NCBI RefSeq assembly: GCF_004522105.1
Contig: NZ_SPUJ01000007.1
Location: 1-64,000, forward strand
DNA: 64,000 nt
Direction of reading: 5' to 3'
From: Nocardioides sp. 1609
GTDB taxonomy: Bacteria; Actinomycetota; Actinomycetes; Propionibacteriales; Nocardioidaceae
Shown: piece after piece, positions 26,301 to 33,420 of the stretch
How the letters are laid out: the number at the start of each line of letters is the position of its first letter
Position numbering within the stretch: position 1 is the stretch's first letter
Notes under the pieces: model-generated
Told to the model about the DNA's origin: nothing
What the model saw: the letters and a program-made list of their open reading frames with translations, nothing else
The model's database searches: none
Position numbers and translations under genes: made by a program

Positions 26301-26522
26301 GGCCCGGACGCCGGCATCTCCGGGCCGGTCGCGCTCGAGAACGCCTGGGTCAAGAAGATCACCACCATGACCACGCCCGAGCTCGCGGCGTACTTCGGCG
26401 AGTTCGACGCCAGCCGGCAGAACGACCCGGTCGTCAAGGCCAAGCTCACCTTCATCGAGGGCGAGGTCGCCAACCGCATCCGGCGGGCCGAGGAAGAGCA
26501 CGCGAAGAAGGCCAAGAAGTGA
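23352..26522 (+). CDS. eCIS core domain (DUF4157) protein with Lys/Ala-rich coiled coil
   Basis: 1056 residues. Residues of about 112-190 form the DUF4157/eCIS-core domain: LEAPVRSTMEAAFGADLGKV, DIFFADGAYDP and LAHELGHVMQ, with the HELGH zinc-peptidase-like motif at 179-183. Residues 211-297 are an extreme Lys/Ala/Glu/Asp-rich stretch, almost certainly a long coiled coil. The remaining 750 residues are helical with hydrophobic segments near 650 (IVGIITSSLGLIHTALDAI) and 730-760, which suggests membrane interaction. In contractile injection loci, proteins with this domain are cargo toxins or loading factors. Here no sheath or tube gene accompanies it. The C-terminal part is not recognised. Overlaps its neighbours on both sides (8 nt and 4 nt). 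Confidence 0.82.
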   Translation: MPDHDAPAKADHQTLERVAPTAAEPVRRVMSVGAADDHAERDADQRAAEALGWLADQQPLDRQAAEPHVHTAACGIARSHAPQPGPATIGYEGGDLDAGTQSEIESSVGGGESLEAPVRSTMEAAFGADLGKVRIHRGASAGRISRTISAEAFTTGNDIFFADGAYDPSSARGQKVLAHELGHVMQGGGAALRRKNTATAGATPGLTGAAAAKAVKEEAVRKAKEAEQAKKDAAAKKKADDKKKADEAKAAKKAADKKAKDDKAAADKQKKAEEKKAKDEKAAAEKQKKAGIKGERAANTATAQVAQAGAKVQNKENAAVAATMKAAMEAGPVSTLPPDQLVEFWVQVESCLTAEMEARTRVFDKLTDGFTKDVADMAPIEQAAEVEGAKVWDEAPKEVRAYRPLRFDEFDKALTRANQAAQDARVRREAEAEKVRAASTVPMTGKEAHEQVKKQREQDRLAARANAASGDGGKALADKATAAGEKAVAGATGVTPGGEMEARLRAAAEESTRTDASGPVLVDERATVDTIKKVSNPVGKGASKITEFGLEDAGTMTAEGAGSVGDLMDGSTTGVGDVLDMVGKVMTLTATIDSMRKGTADRGAKVTVTKDGVAVLMSAAQVTKTTLATMEKGLKAFDTGSPVLDQVGSALPIVGIITSSLGLIHTALDAIPTFERHFAGVAAVEEALLGKNAPLAAAMDRINSRTAQMIEMSTFKMAKHATMLGLNIAEVASAGGFGIPAAAKLTMSLVDVLHSVGHGIYDTVSESQSSTALKGFNVEHKEGASRDVLKHDIGSGVRQLVLAAQDGLPYARATLLEYGITAAEIGSMDFDELTDQVLKGLEATGDPKTVTEKVNAAVKTVTDTLGVSDAPAGTPADERGILQKISDGIKSVKKGVEDNFDDARQVVASKNAEGHHDKSDRGTGSVLYYAMRGAKDNEKSLDKVRTGMADKAKDKGTTLTEAELPRTSADRKQRAEVAAARAKGPDAGISGPVALENAWVKKITTMTTPELAAYFGEFDASRQNDPVVKAKLTFIEGEVANRIRRAEEEHAKKAKK

Positions 26523-27019
26523 CCGGGGCGATCCACGCGGCGGCCGGCCGGGTCTACCAGGGCTGGGCGGCGGTCGAGAGCTCCGACGGGCTCGGCTACA
26601 CCATCGACGTCACCGGCAGCGACAGCTCGTGGACGGCGGTCGCGATCACCGACGACGACGGACTGGTGTTCTGCCTCTACTCCTACTCGCCCTTCGACGT
26701 GCCGGCCGAGGACGCCGAGGCGCTGGCCCGGATGTCGGAGTTCGTCGACCGGGTGAACCACGGCCTGGTCGCCGGGACGTTCGAGCTCGACCGCGACACC
26801 GGGGAGGTGCGGGTGCGCTCGGGCTACGAGCTGGGCACGCTGCCGCCCGCCCTGACCCAGGACCCGGACTTCCTCGAGACGATCGTCCGTGACCTCTCGG
26901 CGGCCAACATCGGGCTGATGGACCGCTACGCCACCGGCCTAGCCGGCGTGCTGCTCGGGCACGTGCCGGTCGCCGACATCGTCCGCGAAATCGAGGCCAC
27001 CGACTCGCTGACCACCTGA
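26519..27019 (+). CDS. YbjN domain-containing protein (type III secretion chaperone-like fold)
   Basis: 166 residues, soluble. The pattern is a YbjN/CesT-like alpha-beta sandwich: SSWTAVAITDDDGLVFCLYS, then EALARMSEFVDRVNHGLVAGTFELDRDTGEVRVR, and a C-terminal helical part. YbjN proteins share the fold of secretion chaperones, so it may hold the DUF4157 protein in a soluble state; this is inference from context. GTG at 26519 overlaps the preceding TGA (4 nt). A strong hairpin terminates the operon 5 nt later. Confidence 0.65.
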   Translation: MTGAIHAAAGRVYQGWAAVESSDGLGYTIDVTGSDSSWTAVAITDDDGLVFCLYSYSPFDVPAEDAEALARMSEFVDRVNHGLVAGTFELDRDTGEVRVRSGYELGTLPPALTQDPDFLETIVRDLSAANIGLMDRYATGLAGVLLGHVPVADIVREIEATDSLTT

Positions 27020-27024
27020 GCCGG

Positions 27025-27060
27025 TGCCGGCCGGCGCCCCGCGCGGGACGCCGGCCGGCA
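27025..27060. terminator. Bidirectional hairpin terminator
   Basis: TGCCGGCCGGCG at 27025-27036 and CGCCGGCCGGCA at 27049-27060 form a 12-bp perfect stem. The 12-nt loop can pair further (CCCGC with GCGGG). It sits between the convergent YbjN and E2 genes and fits a factor-independent terminator for both, again without a T-tract. Confidence 0.75.
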
Positions 27061-27071
27061 CGGCCGGGACC

Positions 27072-28505
27072 TCAGAACAACAGGGCCGACGCCGGGTCCT
27101 CCAGGATGCCGGCGACGTCGGCGAGGAAGCGCGAGCCCTTCTCGCCGTCGATGTGGCGGTGGTCGAAGCTCAGCGCCAACGTCGTGACGTGCCGGACGGC
27201 GATCTCGTCGACGCCGTCCCGCGTCACCACCCACGGCTGCTTGCGGATGGCGCCGAAGCAGAGGATCGCCGACTCGCCGGGGTTGATGATCGGCGTGCCG
27301 GCGTCGACGCCGAACACCCCGACGTTGGTGATCGTGAAGGTGCCACCGGCCATGTCGGCCGGCTGGGTCTTCCCGTCGCGGGCGGTCGCGGTGACCTCGC
27401 CGAGCGCCCCGGCGAGCTCGAGGAGCGAGAGCCGGTCGGCGTCCTTGACGTTCGGGACGACGAGCCCGCGAGGGGTCGCCGCGGCGATGCCGAGGTTGAC
27501 GTAGTGCTTGAGGACGACCTCCTGGGCCGCCTCGTCCCAGAAGGAGTTGACCTCCGGCGTCCGGCGCACCGCCAGCAGCACCGCCTTCGCCAGCACCAGG
27601 AGCGGGCTGACCCGCACCTCGCGCAGCTCGCGGCGCTGCTTGAGCCGGGCCACGAGCTCGACGGTCGCGGTGGCGTCGACGGTGACCCACTCGGTGACGT
27701 GCGGCGCGGTGAACGCCGACTGCGTCATCGCGCCGGCCATCATCTTGCGCACGCCCTTGACCGGCTCGCGGGTCTCCCGGGCGCCGGCCGCGACGGTCGT
27801 CGACATCACCGCGCTCGGACCCGGGTCGACGGCGCCCCGGTAGGTCGCCCCGCCGGCGGCGTCCTCGACGTCGCCGCGGGTCACGGTGCCGTTCGGCCCG
27901 GACGTCGCACAGGTGGTGAGGTCGACGCCGAGGTCCTTGGCGAGCTTGCGGACCGGCGGCTTGGCCAGCACCCGGACCTCGGCGGGCTGGGCCACCTCGG
28001 CCGCGCGGGCCGGGACGGCGTCCTCGAGGTCGGCCGCCTCGACCAGCGGCGAGGCGAGCCCGGTCTCGAAGGAGGCCTGGGTCTGGATGTGGGTGGCCAG
28101 CGAGCCGCTGGCGACCTTGCGCGCCCGACGGATCGGTCCGCGGTCGGCCTTGTTGCGACCGACGAGGCTCTCGCCCTCGCCGCCGCCGCTGGCGGCGGGG
28201 TTGGACAGGTCGATGACCATGTCGCCGGGCCCCGGCGGCGGGGCGTCGGGCAAGGTCGGGTCCTCGGCGGCGGGCTCCCCGATGCGGATGATCGGGGTCC
28301 CGACGGCGACCATCTCGCCCTCGGGCACGAGCAGGGCGGTCACCTCGCCGGCGTACGGCGACGGCAGCTCGACGAGCGACTTGGCGGTCTCGATCTCGAC
28401 GACGATGTCGTTGATGGCGATGACGTCGCCGACCTTGACCTTCCAGGTCACGATCTCGGCCTCGGTGAGGCCTTCGCCGACGTCGGGCAGGAGGTACTCG
28501 GGCAT
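27072..28505 (-). CDS. pdhC: 2-oxoacid dehydrogenase E2, dihydrolipoamide acyltransferase
   Basis: 477 residues. One lipoyl domain at 1-80 with the lipoylated Lys42 in EIETAKSLVE, a linker, a peripheral subunit-binding domain at about 188-225 (VLAKPPVRKLAKDLGVDL), and the catalytic domain with the active-site motif HRHIDG starting at His449. It transfers the acyl group to CoA. Specificity (pyruvate or branched-chain keto acids) cannot be decided, so the name BkdC is equally possible. It follows the E1beta gene after 14 nt. The E3 gene is not in the window. Confidence 0.9.
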   Translation of the reverse strand: MPEYLLPDVGEGLTEAEIVTWKVKVGDVIAINDIVVEIETAKSLVELPSPYAGEVTALLVPEGEMVAVGTPIIRIGEPAAEDPTLPDAPPPGPGDMVIDLSNPAASGGGEGESLVGRNKADRGPIRRARKVASGSLATHIQTQASFETGLASPLVEAADLEDAVPARAAEVAQPAEVRVLAKPPVRKLAKDLGVDLTTCATSGPNGTVTRGDVEDAAGGATYRGAVDPGPSAVMSTTVAAGARETREPVKGVRKMMAGAMTQSAFTAPHVTEWVTVDATATVELVARLKQRRELREVRVSPLLVLAKAVLLAVRRTPEVNSFWDEAAQEVVLKHYVNLGIAAATPRGLVVPNVKDADRLSLLELAGALGEVTATARDGKTQPADMAGGTFTITNVGVFGVDAGTPIINPGESAILCFGAIRKQPWVVTRDGVDEIAVRHVTTLALSFDHRHIDGEKGSRFLADVAGILEDPASALLF

Positions 28506-28519
28506 GGCGGTCTCCTGGC

Positions 28520-29524
28520 CTAGAAGTCGAGGGAGCGGTCGACGGCGTCGAGCACCCGGTCGAGGTCGGGGAGGAAGTCCTCCTCGATCCGCGACGCCGG
28601 GTAGGGCGTGTCGAACCCGCCGACGCGGAGCACCGGAGCCTCGAGGGAGTAGAAGCACTCCTCGGTGATCCGGGCGGCGAGCTCGGAGCCCAGGCCGAGG
28701 TTCACGTGCGCCTCGTGGACCACGACGGCCCGGCCGGTGCGGCGCACGGACTCGTGGACCGGCGCCATGTCGAGCGGCGAGAGCGTGCGCAGGTCGATGA
28801 CCTCGAGCGAGCGTCCCTCGGTGGCGGCGGCCTCGGCGGCCTTCATCGCGGTCTTCACCGTCGGCCCGTAGGCGAGCAGCGTGGCGTCGGTGCCGCGGCG
28901 CACGACGCGGGAGGTGAACAGCGGCGCGACGTCGGCGAGGGTCTCGGTGTCGTCGAGCTCGGCCTTGTCGGCGTGGTACTGCCGCTTCGGCTCCAGGAAG
29001 ATCACCGGGTCGTCGCACGCGATGGCCTGCTGGATCATCCAGTAGCCGTCGACGGGGTTGGAGCAGGCGACGACCTTGAGTCCCGGCGTGTGCGCGAACT
29101 GCGCCTCGGGCGACTCGCTGTGGTGCTCGACCGCGCCGATGCCGCCGCCGAACGGGATCCGGATGACGATGGGCATCTTGGTGCGGCCCTTGCTCCGGTA
29201 GTGGATCTTCGCGACCTGGCAGACGATCTGGTCGTAGGCCGGGTAGACGAAGCCGTCGAACTGGATCTCCACGACGGGCCGGTAGCCGCGCATCGCCATG
29301 CCGACCGCGGTGCCGACGATGCCGGACTCCGCCAGCGGGCTGTCGATGACGCGGTCCTCGCCGAAGTCCTTCTGCAGGCCGTCGGTGATGCGGAAGACAC
29401 CGCCCAGCTTGCCGACGTCCTCGCCCATGAGCAGGACCTTCGGGTCGTCCTCCATCGCCTTGCGCAGGCCCATGTTGAGGCCCTTGGCGAGGGTGATCTT
29501 CTGGGTTCCGGTGGAGGTGCTCAT
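28520..29524 (-). CDS. pdhB: 2-oxoacid dehydrogenase E1 beta subunit
   Basis: 334 residues with the transketolase pyrimidine-binding fold. Typical blocks are MGEDVGKLGGVFRIT, DSPLAESGIVGTAVGMAMRG, PVVEIQFDGFVYPAYDQIV and the C-terminal GGFDTPYP. It forms an alpha2-beta2 heterotetramer with the adjacent alpha subunit. ATG at 29524 overlaps the TGA of the alpha gene (ATGA, 29521-29524), an arrangement typical of stoichiometric subunits. BkdB would be an equally valid name. Confidence 0.92.
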   Translation of the reverse strand: MSTSTGTQKITLAKGLNMGLRKAMEDDPKVLLMGEDVGKLGGVFRITDGLQKDFGEDRVIDSPLAESGIVGTAVGMAMRGYRPVVEIQFDGFVYPAYDQIVCQVAKIHYRSKGRTKMPIVIRIPFGGGIGAVEHHSESPEAQFAHTPGLKVVACSNPVDGYWMIQQAIACDDPVIFLEPKRQYHADKAELDDTETLADVAPLFTSRVVRRGTDATLLAYGPTVKTAMKAAEAAATEGRSLEVIDLRTLSPLDMAPVHESVRRTGRAVVVHEAHVNLGLGSELAARITEECFYSLEAPVLRVGGFDTPYPASRIEEDFLPDLDRVLDAVDRSLDF

Positions 29525-30705
29525 GCGCGTGCTCCCTCGAACGAGGCCTGGTAGGCCGCGAAGCCCTCGCGCTGGACGCGCAGCTCCTCGGTCTCCTCGG
29601 CGTAGACGTGCTCGAAGATGGCCGACGGCAGCGGGTCGGGCATCGCCTTGCAGCCCTCGCGCAGCGTGTGGCCCAGGTCGTCGGCCTCGGCGGCGATCTC
29701 GGCCATGAACGTGTCGTCGACCAGGCCGTTGCGGCGCAGGTAGACCTCGACCCGGGCGATCGGGTCCTTGAGCTTCCAGCTCTCGACGTCGTCGGAGAGG
29801 CGGTAGCGGGTGGGGTCGTCGGTCGTGGTGTGCGCGCCCATCCGGTAGGTGTAGGCCTCGACCAGCGTGGGGCCCTGGCCGTCGCGGGCCCGCTGCAGCG
29901 CGGCCTGCGTGACGGCGTACGTCGCGAGGACGTCGTTGCCGTCGACGCGGACGCCGGGGAAGCCGAAGCCCAGCGCGCGCTGGTAGAGCGGGATCCGGGT
30001 CTGGCGCTCGATCGGCTCGGAGATCGCCCACTGGTTGTTCTGGCAGAAGAACACCACCGGGGCGTTGTAGGAGGCGGCGAAGATGAACGCCTCGTTGACG
30101 TCGCCCTGGCTGCTGGCTCCGTCGCCGAAGTGGGCCACGACCGCCGCGTCGCGCTCGGCGTCGCCGGTGCCGACGTCGCCGTCGCGCTGGATGCCCATCG
30201 CGTAGCCGGTGGCGTGCAGCGTCTGGGCGCCGATGACGATCGTGTACTGGCCGAAGTTGACCTCGGCGGCGTCCCAGCCGCCGTGGTCGACGCCGCGGAA
30301 GAGCCCGAGGAGCTTCAGCGGGTCGAGCCCGCGGCACCACGCGACACCGTGCTCGCGGTAGGTCGGGAAGACGTAGTCCTGCGGACGGAGGGCCCGACCG
30401 GCGCCGATCTGCGCGGCCTCCTGGCCGAGGAGCTGGGCCCAGATGCCGAGCTCGCCGTGGCGCTGCAGGGCCGTGGCCTCGGTGTCGATGCGCCGGGTGA
30501 GCACCATGTCGCGGTAGAACCCGCGCAGCTGCTCGGCGGAGAAGTCCATGTCGAACTCCGGGTGGTGGACCCGCTCGCCCTCCGGGGTCAGGAGCTGGAC
30601 CAGCTCCGGACCTCCGGCACCCTGGCTGGGCCCGAAGACCTCCACCAGATCGGGGCCGAAGCCGGGGCCGTTCGCGGTGCTGCTCGCGTCGGGGGGTGCG
30701 TTCAT
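29521..30705 (-). CDS. pdhA: 2-oxoacid dehydrogenase E1 alpha subunit
   Basis: 394 residues. The thiamine diphosphate motif is visible: GDGASSQGDVNEAF followed by CQNNQWA. Other family blocks are LGQEAAQIGAG, FPTYREHGV and a phosphorylation-loop-like YRMGAHTTTDDPTRYR, which carries substrate and TPP contacts. First gene of an alpha-beta-E2 operon with the ATG at 30705; the upstream frame is not needed. Actinobacteria use such complexes for pyruvate or branched-chain keto acids, whose products are precursors of branched fatty acids. The palindrome at 30803-30820 could be an operator. Confidence 0.92.
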   Translation of the reverse strand: MNAPPDASSTANGPGFGPDLVEVFGPSQGAGGPELVQLLTPEGERVHHPEFDMDFSAEQLRGFYRDMVLTRRIDTEATALQRHGELGIWAQLLGQEAAQIGAGRALRPQDYVFPTYREHGVAWCRGLDPLKLLGLFRGVDHGGWDAAEVNFGQYTIVIGAQTLHATGYAMGIQRDGDVGTGDAERDAAVVAHFGDGASSQGDVNEAFIFAASYNAPVVFFCQNNQWAISEPIERQTRIPLYQRALGFGFPGVRVDGNDVLATYAVTQAALQRARDGQGPTLVEAYTYRMGAHTTTDDPTRYRLSDDVESWKLKDPIARVEVYLRRNGLVDDTFMAEIAAEADDLGHTLREGCKAMPDPLPSAIFEHVYAEETEELRVQREGFAAYQASFEGARA

Positions 30706-30802
30706 GGCTGCTCCTTCTCGTCGCCCGGCGGACGGGGTCTCCGTCGCCGGGTGCCTGGGCTTCGCCGGCGTGCCTACGGGTCGGTCCGCAGGGGTGGCGC
30801 GG

Positions 30803-30820
30803 CTGTGACCCGGGACACAG
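30803..30820. promoter_or_regulatory. 18-bp imperfect palindrome upstream of the E1 alpha gene
   Basis: CTGTG-A-CCCGGG-A-CACAG is symmetric except for one A/A pair. It lies 98 nt upstream of the E1alpha start and 177 nt from the divergent SRPBCC gene. It could be a regulator site, but a chance palindrome is possible in this composition. The rest of 30706-30997 shows no ORF or other structure. Confidence 0.3.
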
Positions 30821-30997
30821 TCCGGACGAGGAGAACCTACCGTCGTCGTGGTCGGCCCCGCCAAATCACGCCGCCACCCCGGGCGCCCTGGTCCAGGCCA
30901 CCGCCCGCCGCGACGGGGTGCGCGGGCGCCGGCGGCGTCGACCCGGCTGGCCTGGGCGGGTGAGGACCGTCGCAGCCGACGTCCCTAGGCTGGCGGC

Positions 30998-31447
30998 ATG
31001 GGTTCGAAGAGCAGGTCCGCCGGTACGACGATCGCCGCCCCGCCGTCCGTGGTGTTCGCGATCCTCAGCGATCCGCGCCAGCACACCCGGATCGACGGCT
31101 CCGGCACCGTGCGCGCCACGGTGTCCGGGCCGGAGCGGCTCGAGCTGGGCTCGGAGTTCGGCATGGACATGAAGAACGGCGCCAAGTACAAGATCAAGAA
31201 CAAGGTCGTCGAGTTCGAGCCCGACCGGCTGATCGCGTGGCGCCACAAGGGCAAGCACCGGTGGCGCTACGAGCTCACCCCCACCAACGGCGGCGGCACC
31301 CAGGTCGTGGAGACCTGGGACCTCGCGCACTACGACCCCGTCTCCCGCGCGGCGCTCAAGGCGCTCTTCGGCTCGCGCACCCAGAAGGCGCTCGACGAGA
31401 CCATGGTCAAGCTGAAGGCGGCCGCCGAGGCTGACGCCGCGGGCTGA
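30998..31447 (+). CDS. SRPBCC family protein
   Basis: 149 residues with the polyketide cyclase/START-like helix-grip fold: a first strand TTIAAPPSVVFAILSDP, QHTRIDGSGTVRA, then VEFEPDRLIAWRHKG and TQVVETWDLAHYDP, and a long C-terminal helix (DETMVKLKAAAEAD). Such proteins bind hydrophobic ligands. No enzymatic function can be named. It is divergent from the E1alpha operon and convergent with the cation efflux gene, with an 18-nt gap that contains GCCGCG/CGCGGC inverted copies. Confidence 0.85.
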   Translation: MGSKSRSAGTTIAAPPSVVFAILSDPRQHTRIDGSGTVRATVSGPERLELGSEFGMDMKNGAKYKIKNKVVEFEPDRLIAWRHKGKHRWRYELTPTNGGGTQVVETWDLAHYDPVSRAALKALFGSRTQKALDETMVKLKAAAEADAAG

Positions 31448-31465
31448 GCCGCGTCCGCGCGGCCC

Positions 31466-32392
31466 TCAGGAGCCGTGCAGCTCGCCGAGGTCCTCGTGGG
31501 CCTCGTGGGAGACCGGCTCGACCTGGAAGGTCGCGTGCCGGACGTCGAAGTGCTCGGCCACGCAGGCGCCGAGCTCGTCGAGGATCGCGCCGACCCCGCG
31601 GGCGGCGAGGGCCTCGTCGGTGACGGTCACGTGGGCCGAGAGGCTGGGGATGCCGCTGGTGATCGTCCAGGCGTGCAGGTCGTGGACGTCGACGACGCCG
31701 GCGCCGTGGCGCAGGTGGTGCCCGACGTCGTCGAGGTCGAGACCGTTGGGCGCGATCTCGAGCAGCACGACGGCGGCGTCGCGCGCGAGGACCAGCGACC
31801 GCGGCAGGATCATCGCGGCGATCACCAGCGACGCGACGGCGTCGGCCTGGAGCCAGCCGGTCAGCCAGATGACGATGCCGGCGATCACCGCGAGGACCGA
31901 GCCGAGCAGGTCGGCGAACACCTCGTAGAGCGCGCCGCGCATGTTGAGCGAGTCGGTGTCGCTGCGGTTGAGGATCGCCATCGACACCGCGTTGGCCACG
32001 AGACCGACGGCGGCGAAGAGCACGAGCCCGCCGGCGTCGACGTCCGCGGGGTCGAACAGCCGGCCCACCCCTGCCCACACCAGGTAGCCGCAGACCCCCA
32101 GCAGCACCAGCGCGTTCAGCAGGGCGGCCAGCACCTCGGCGCGGTGGTAGCCGAACGTCGAGCGCCGCCCGGCCGGCAGCGAGGCGACGTACGACGCCCC
32201 GAGCGCGAGCAGGACGCCGCCCGCGTCGGTGGCCATGTGCGCGGCGTCGGCCAGCAGCGCGAGCGACCCCGTGAGCAGGGCGCCGACGACCTCGACGACG
32301 AGGACCGTGGCGGTGACGCCGAGCACCCAGCGCAGGCGACGGCGGTCCGCCGCCCGCCCGGCCGCGTGACCGTGCCCGTGCCCGTGTCCCAT
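31466..32392 (-). CDS. Cation diffusion facilitator family transporter
   Basis: 308 residues. The His-rich N-terminus (MGHGHGHGHAAG) is a metal-binding tail. Six membrane helices follow. The metal site residues are seen as ADAAHMATD in helix 2 and EVFADLLGS in helix 5 (the usual HxxxD pairs, with the second site as FADLL). A cytosolic ferredoxin-like domain follows (residues of about 212-300, VVDVHDLHAWTITSG). It exports Zn(II), Co(II) or related divalent metals in exchange for protons. Followed downstream by nothing in the operon except the SRPBCC convergent gene; it is preceded by the glutathione-type reductase. Confidence 0.9.
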   Translation of the reverse strand: MGHGHGHGHAAGRAADRRRLRWVLGVTATVLVVEVVGALLTGSLALLADAAHMATDAGGVLLALGASYVASLPAGRRSTFGYHRAEVLAALLNALVLLGVCGYLVWAGVGRLFDPADVDAGGLVLFAAVGLVANAVSMAILNRSDTDSLNMRGALYEVFADLLGSVLAVIAGIVIWLTGWLQADAVASLVIAAMILPRSLVLARDAAVVLLEIAPNGLDLDDVGHHLRHGAGVVDVHDLHAWTITSGIPSLSAHVTVTDEALAARGVGAILDELGACVAEHFDVRHATFQVEPVSHEAHEDLGELHGS

Positions 32393-32410
32393 GGCCCCAG
32401 CGTAGGAGGG

Positions 32411-33367
32411 TCAGCCCCGGCCGTGCGGCTCCAGCCAGACGGCGGGATCGGGACCGTCGGGGACGATGCCGGACGGGTTGATGTCGCGGTGCACGACGTA
32501 GTAGTGCTGCTTGATCTGCTCGAAGTCGATCGTGTCGCCGAAGCCGGGCGTCTGGAACAGGTCGCGCGCGTAGCCCCACAGGTTCGGCAGCTCGGTGAGC
32601 TTCTGGCGGTTGCACTTGAAGTGGCCGTGGTAGACGGGGTCGAAGCGGGCCAGCGTCGTGAACAGCCGGACGTCGGCCTCGGTGATCGCGGCGCCCATGA
32701 GGTAGCGCCGGGTGCCGAGCCGCTCCTCGAGCCAGTCGAGCGCGGTGAACAGCCGGTCGTAGGCGGCGTCGTAGGCCTCCTGCGAGCCGGCGAAGCCACA
32801 GCGGTAGACGCCGTTGTTGACCTCGGTGAAGACCCTCTTCATCACGACCTCCATCTCCTCGCGGAGGTCGACGGGCCACAGGTCCGGCGCGTCGGCGCGG
32901 TGGTGCTCGCGCCACTCGTGGAACAGGTCGTGGGTGATCCACGGGAAGTCGTTGGTGACGAGCAGGCCCGTCGACTCCTCGACCATCGCCGGCACGGTGA
33001 TGCCCCGGGGGTAGTCGGGGAACCGCTTGAGGTAGGCCTCCTGCAGCCGCTCGATGCCGAGCACCGGGTCGCGCCCGCCGGGGTCGAGGTCGAAGGTCCA
33101 CGACCGTGCGTCGTGCGTGGGGCCGGGCAGCCCGAGGGAGATGACGTCCTCGAGCCCGAGCAGGCTGCGCACGATGATCGAGCGGTTCGCCCACGGGCAG
33201 GCCTTGGCGGCGACCAGCCGGTAGCGGCCGGGCTCGACGGGCCACAGCTCGCCCTCGACCGGGCCGTGCTCGGGACGCCGGGCCCCGAGGGTGATGCGGT
33301 CCGGCACGTAGTTCATGTCCCGGTCGAAAGCCTTGCCCTGCTCGACGTAGGTCCCCTGGTCAGCCAT
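32411..33367 (-). CDS. Glutathionyl-hydroquinone reductase-like (YqjG/ECM4) protein
   Basis: 318 residues. Thioredoxin-like N-terminal half with the catalytic CPWA motif (Cys57), followed by LGL-PGPTHDARSW and the all-helical GST C domain (WLEERLGTRRYLMGAAITEADV). The family reduces glutathionyl-hydroquinones and related conjugates. Actinobacteria use mycothiol, so the thiol partner is likely mycothiol. The gene order with the metal exporter (18 nt apart) is compatible with a stress operon. ATG at 33367. Confidence 0.9.
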   Translation of the reverse strand: MADQGTYVEQGKAFDRDMNYVPDRITLGARRPEHGPVEGELWPVEPGRYRLVAAKACPWANRSIIVRSLLGLEDVISLGLPGPTHDARSWTFDLDPGGRDPVLGIERLQEAYLKRFPDYPRGITVPAMVEESTGLLVTNDFPWITHDLFHEWREHHRADAPDLWPVDLREEMEVVMKRVFTEVNNGVYRCGFAGSQEAYDAAYDRLFTALDWLEERLGTRRYLMGAAITEADVRLFTTLARFDPVYHGHFKCNRQKLTELPNLWGYARDLFQTPGFGDTIDFEQIKQHYYVVHRDINPSGIVPDGPDPAVWLEPHGRG

Positions 33368-33420
33368 GGACCCAATCTACGGGCGCACGGGCCACTCCTC
33401 GGGGTGGGCCCGGTCTCGAC

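Noticed and set aside
21545-27019. Complete contractile injection system
   Set aside because: I looked for sheath, tube, baseplate and spike-like proteins in the flanking genes and saw none. Only accessory families are present.
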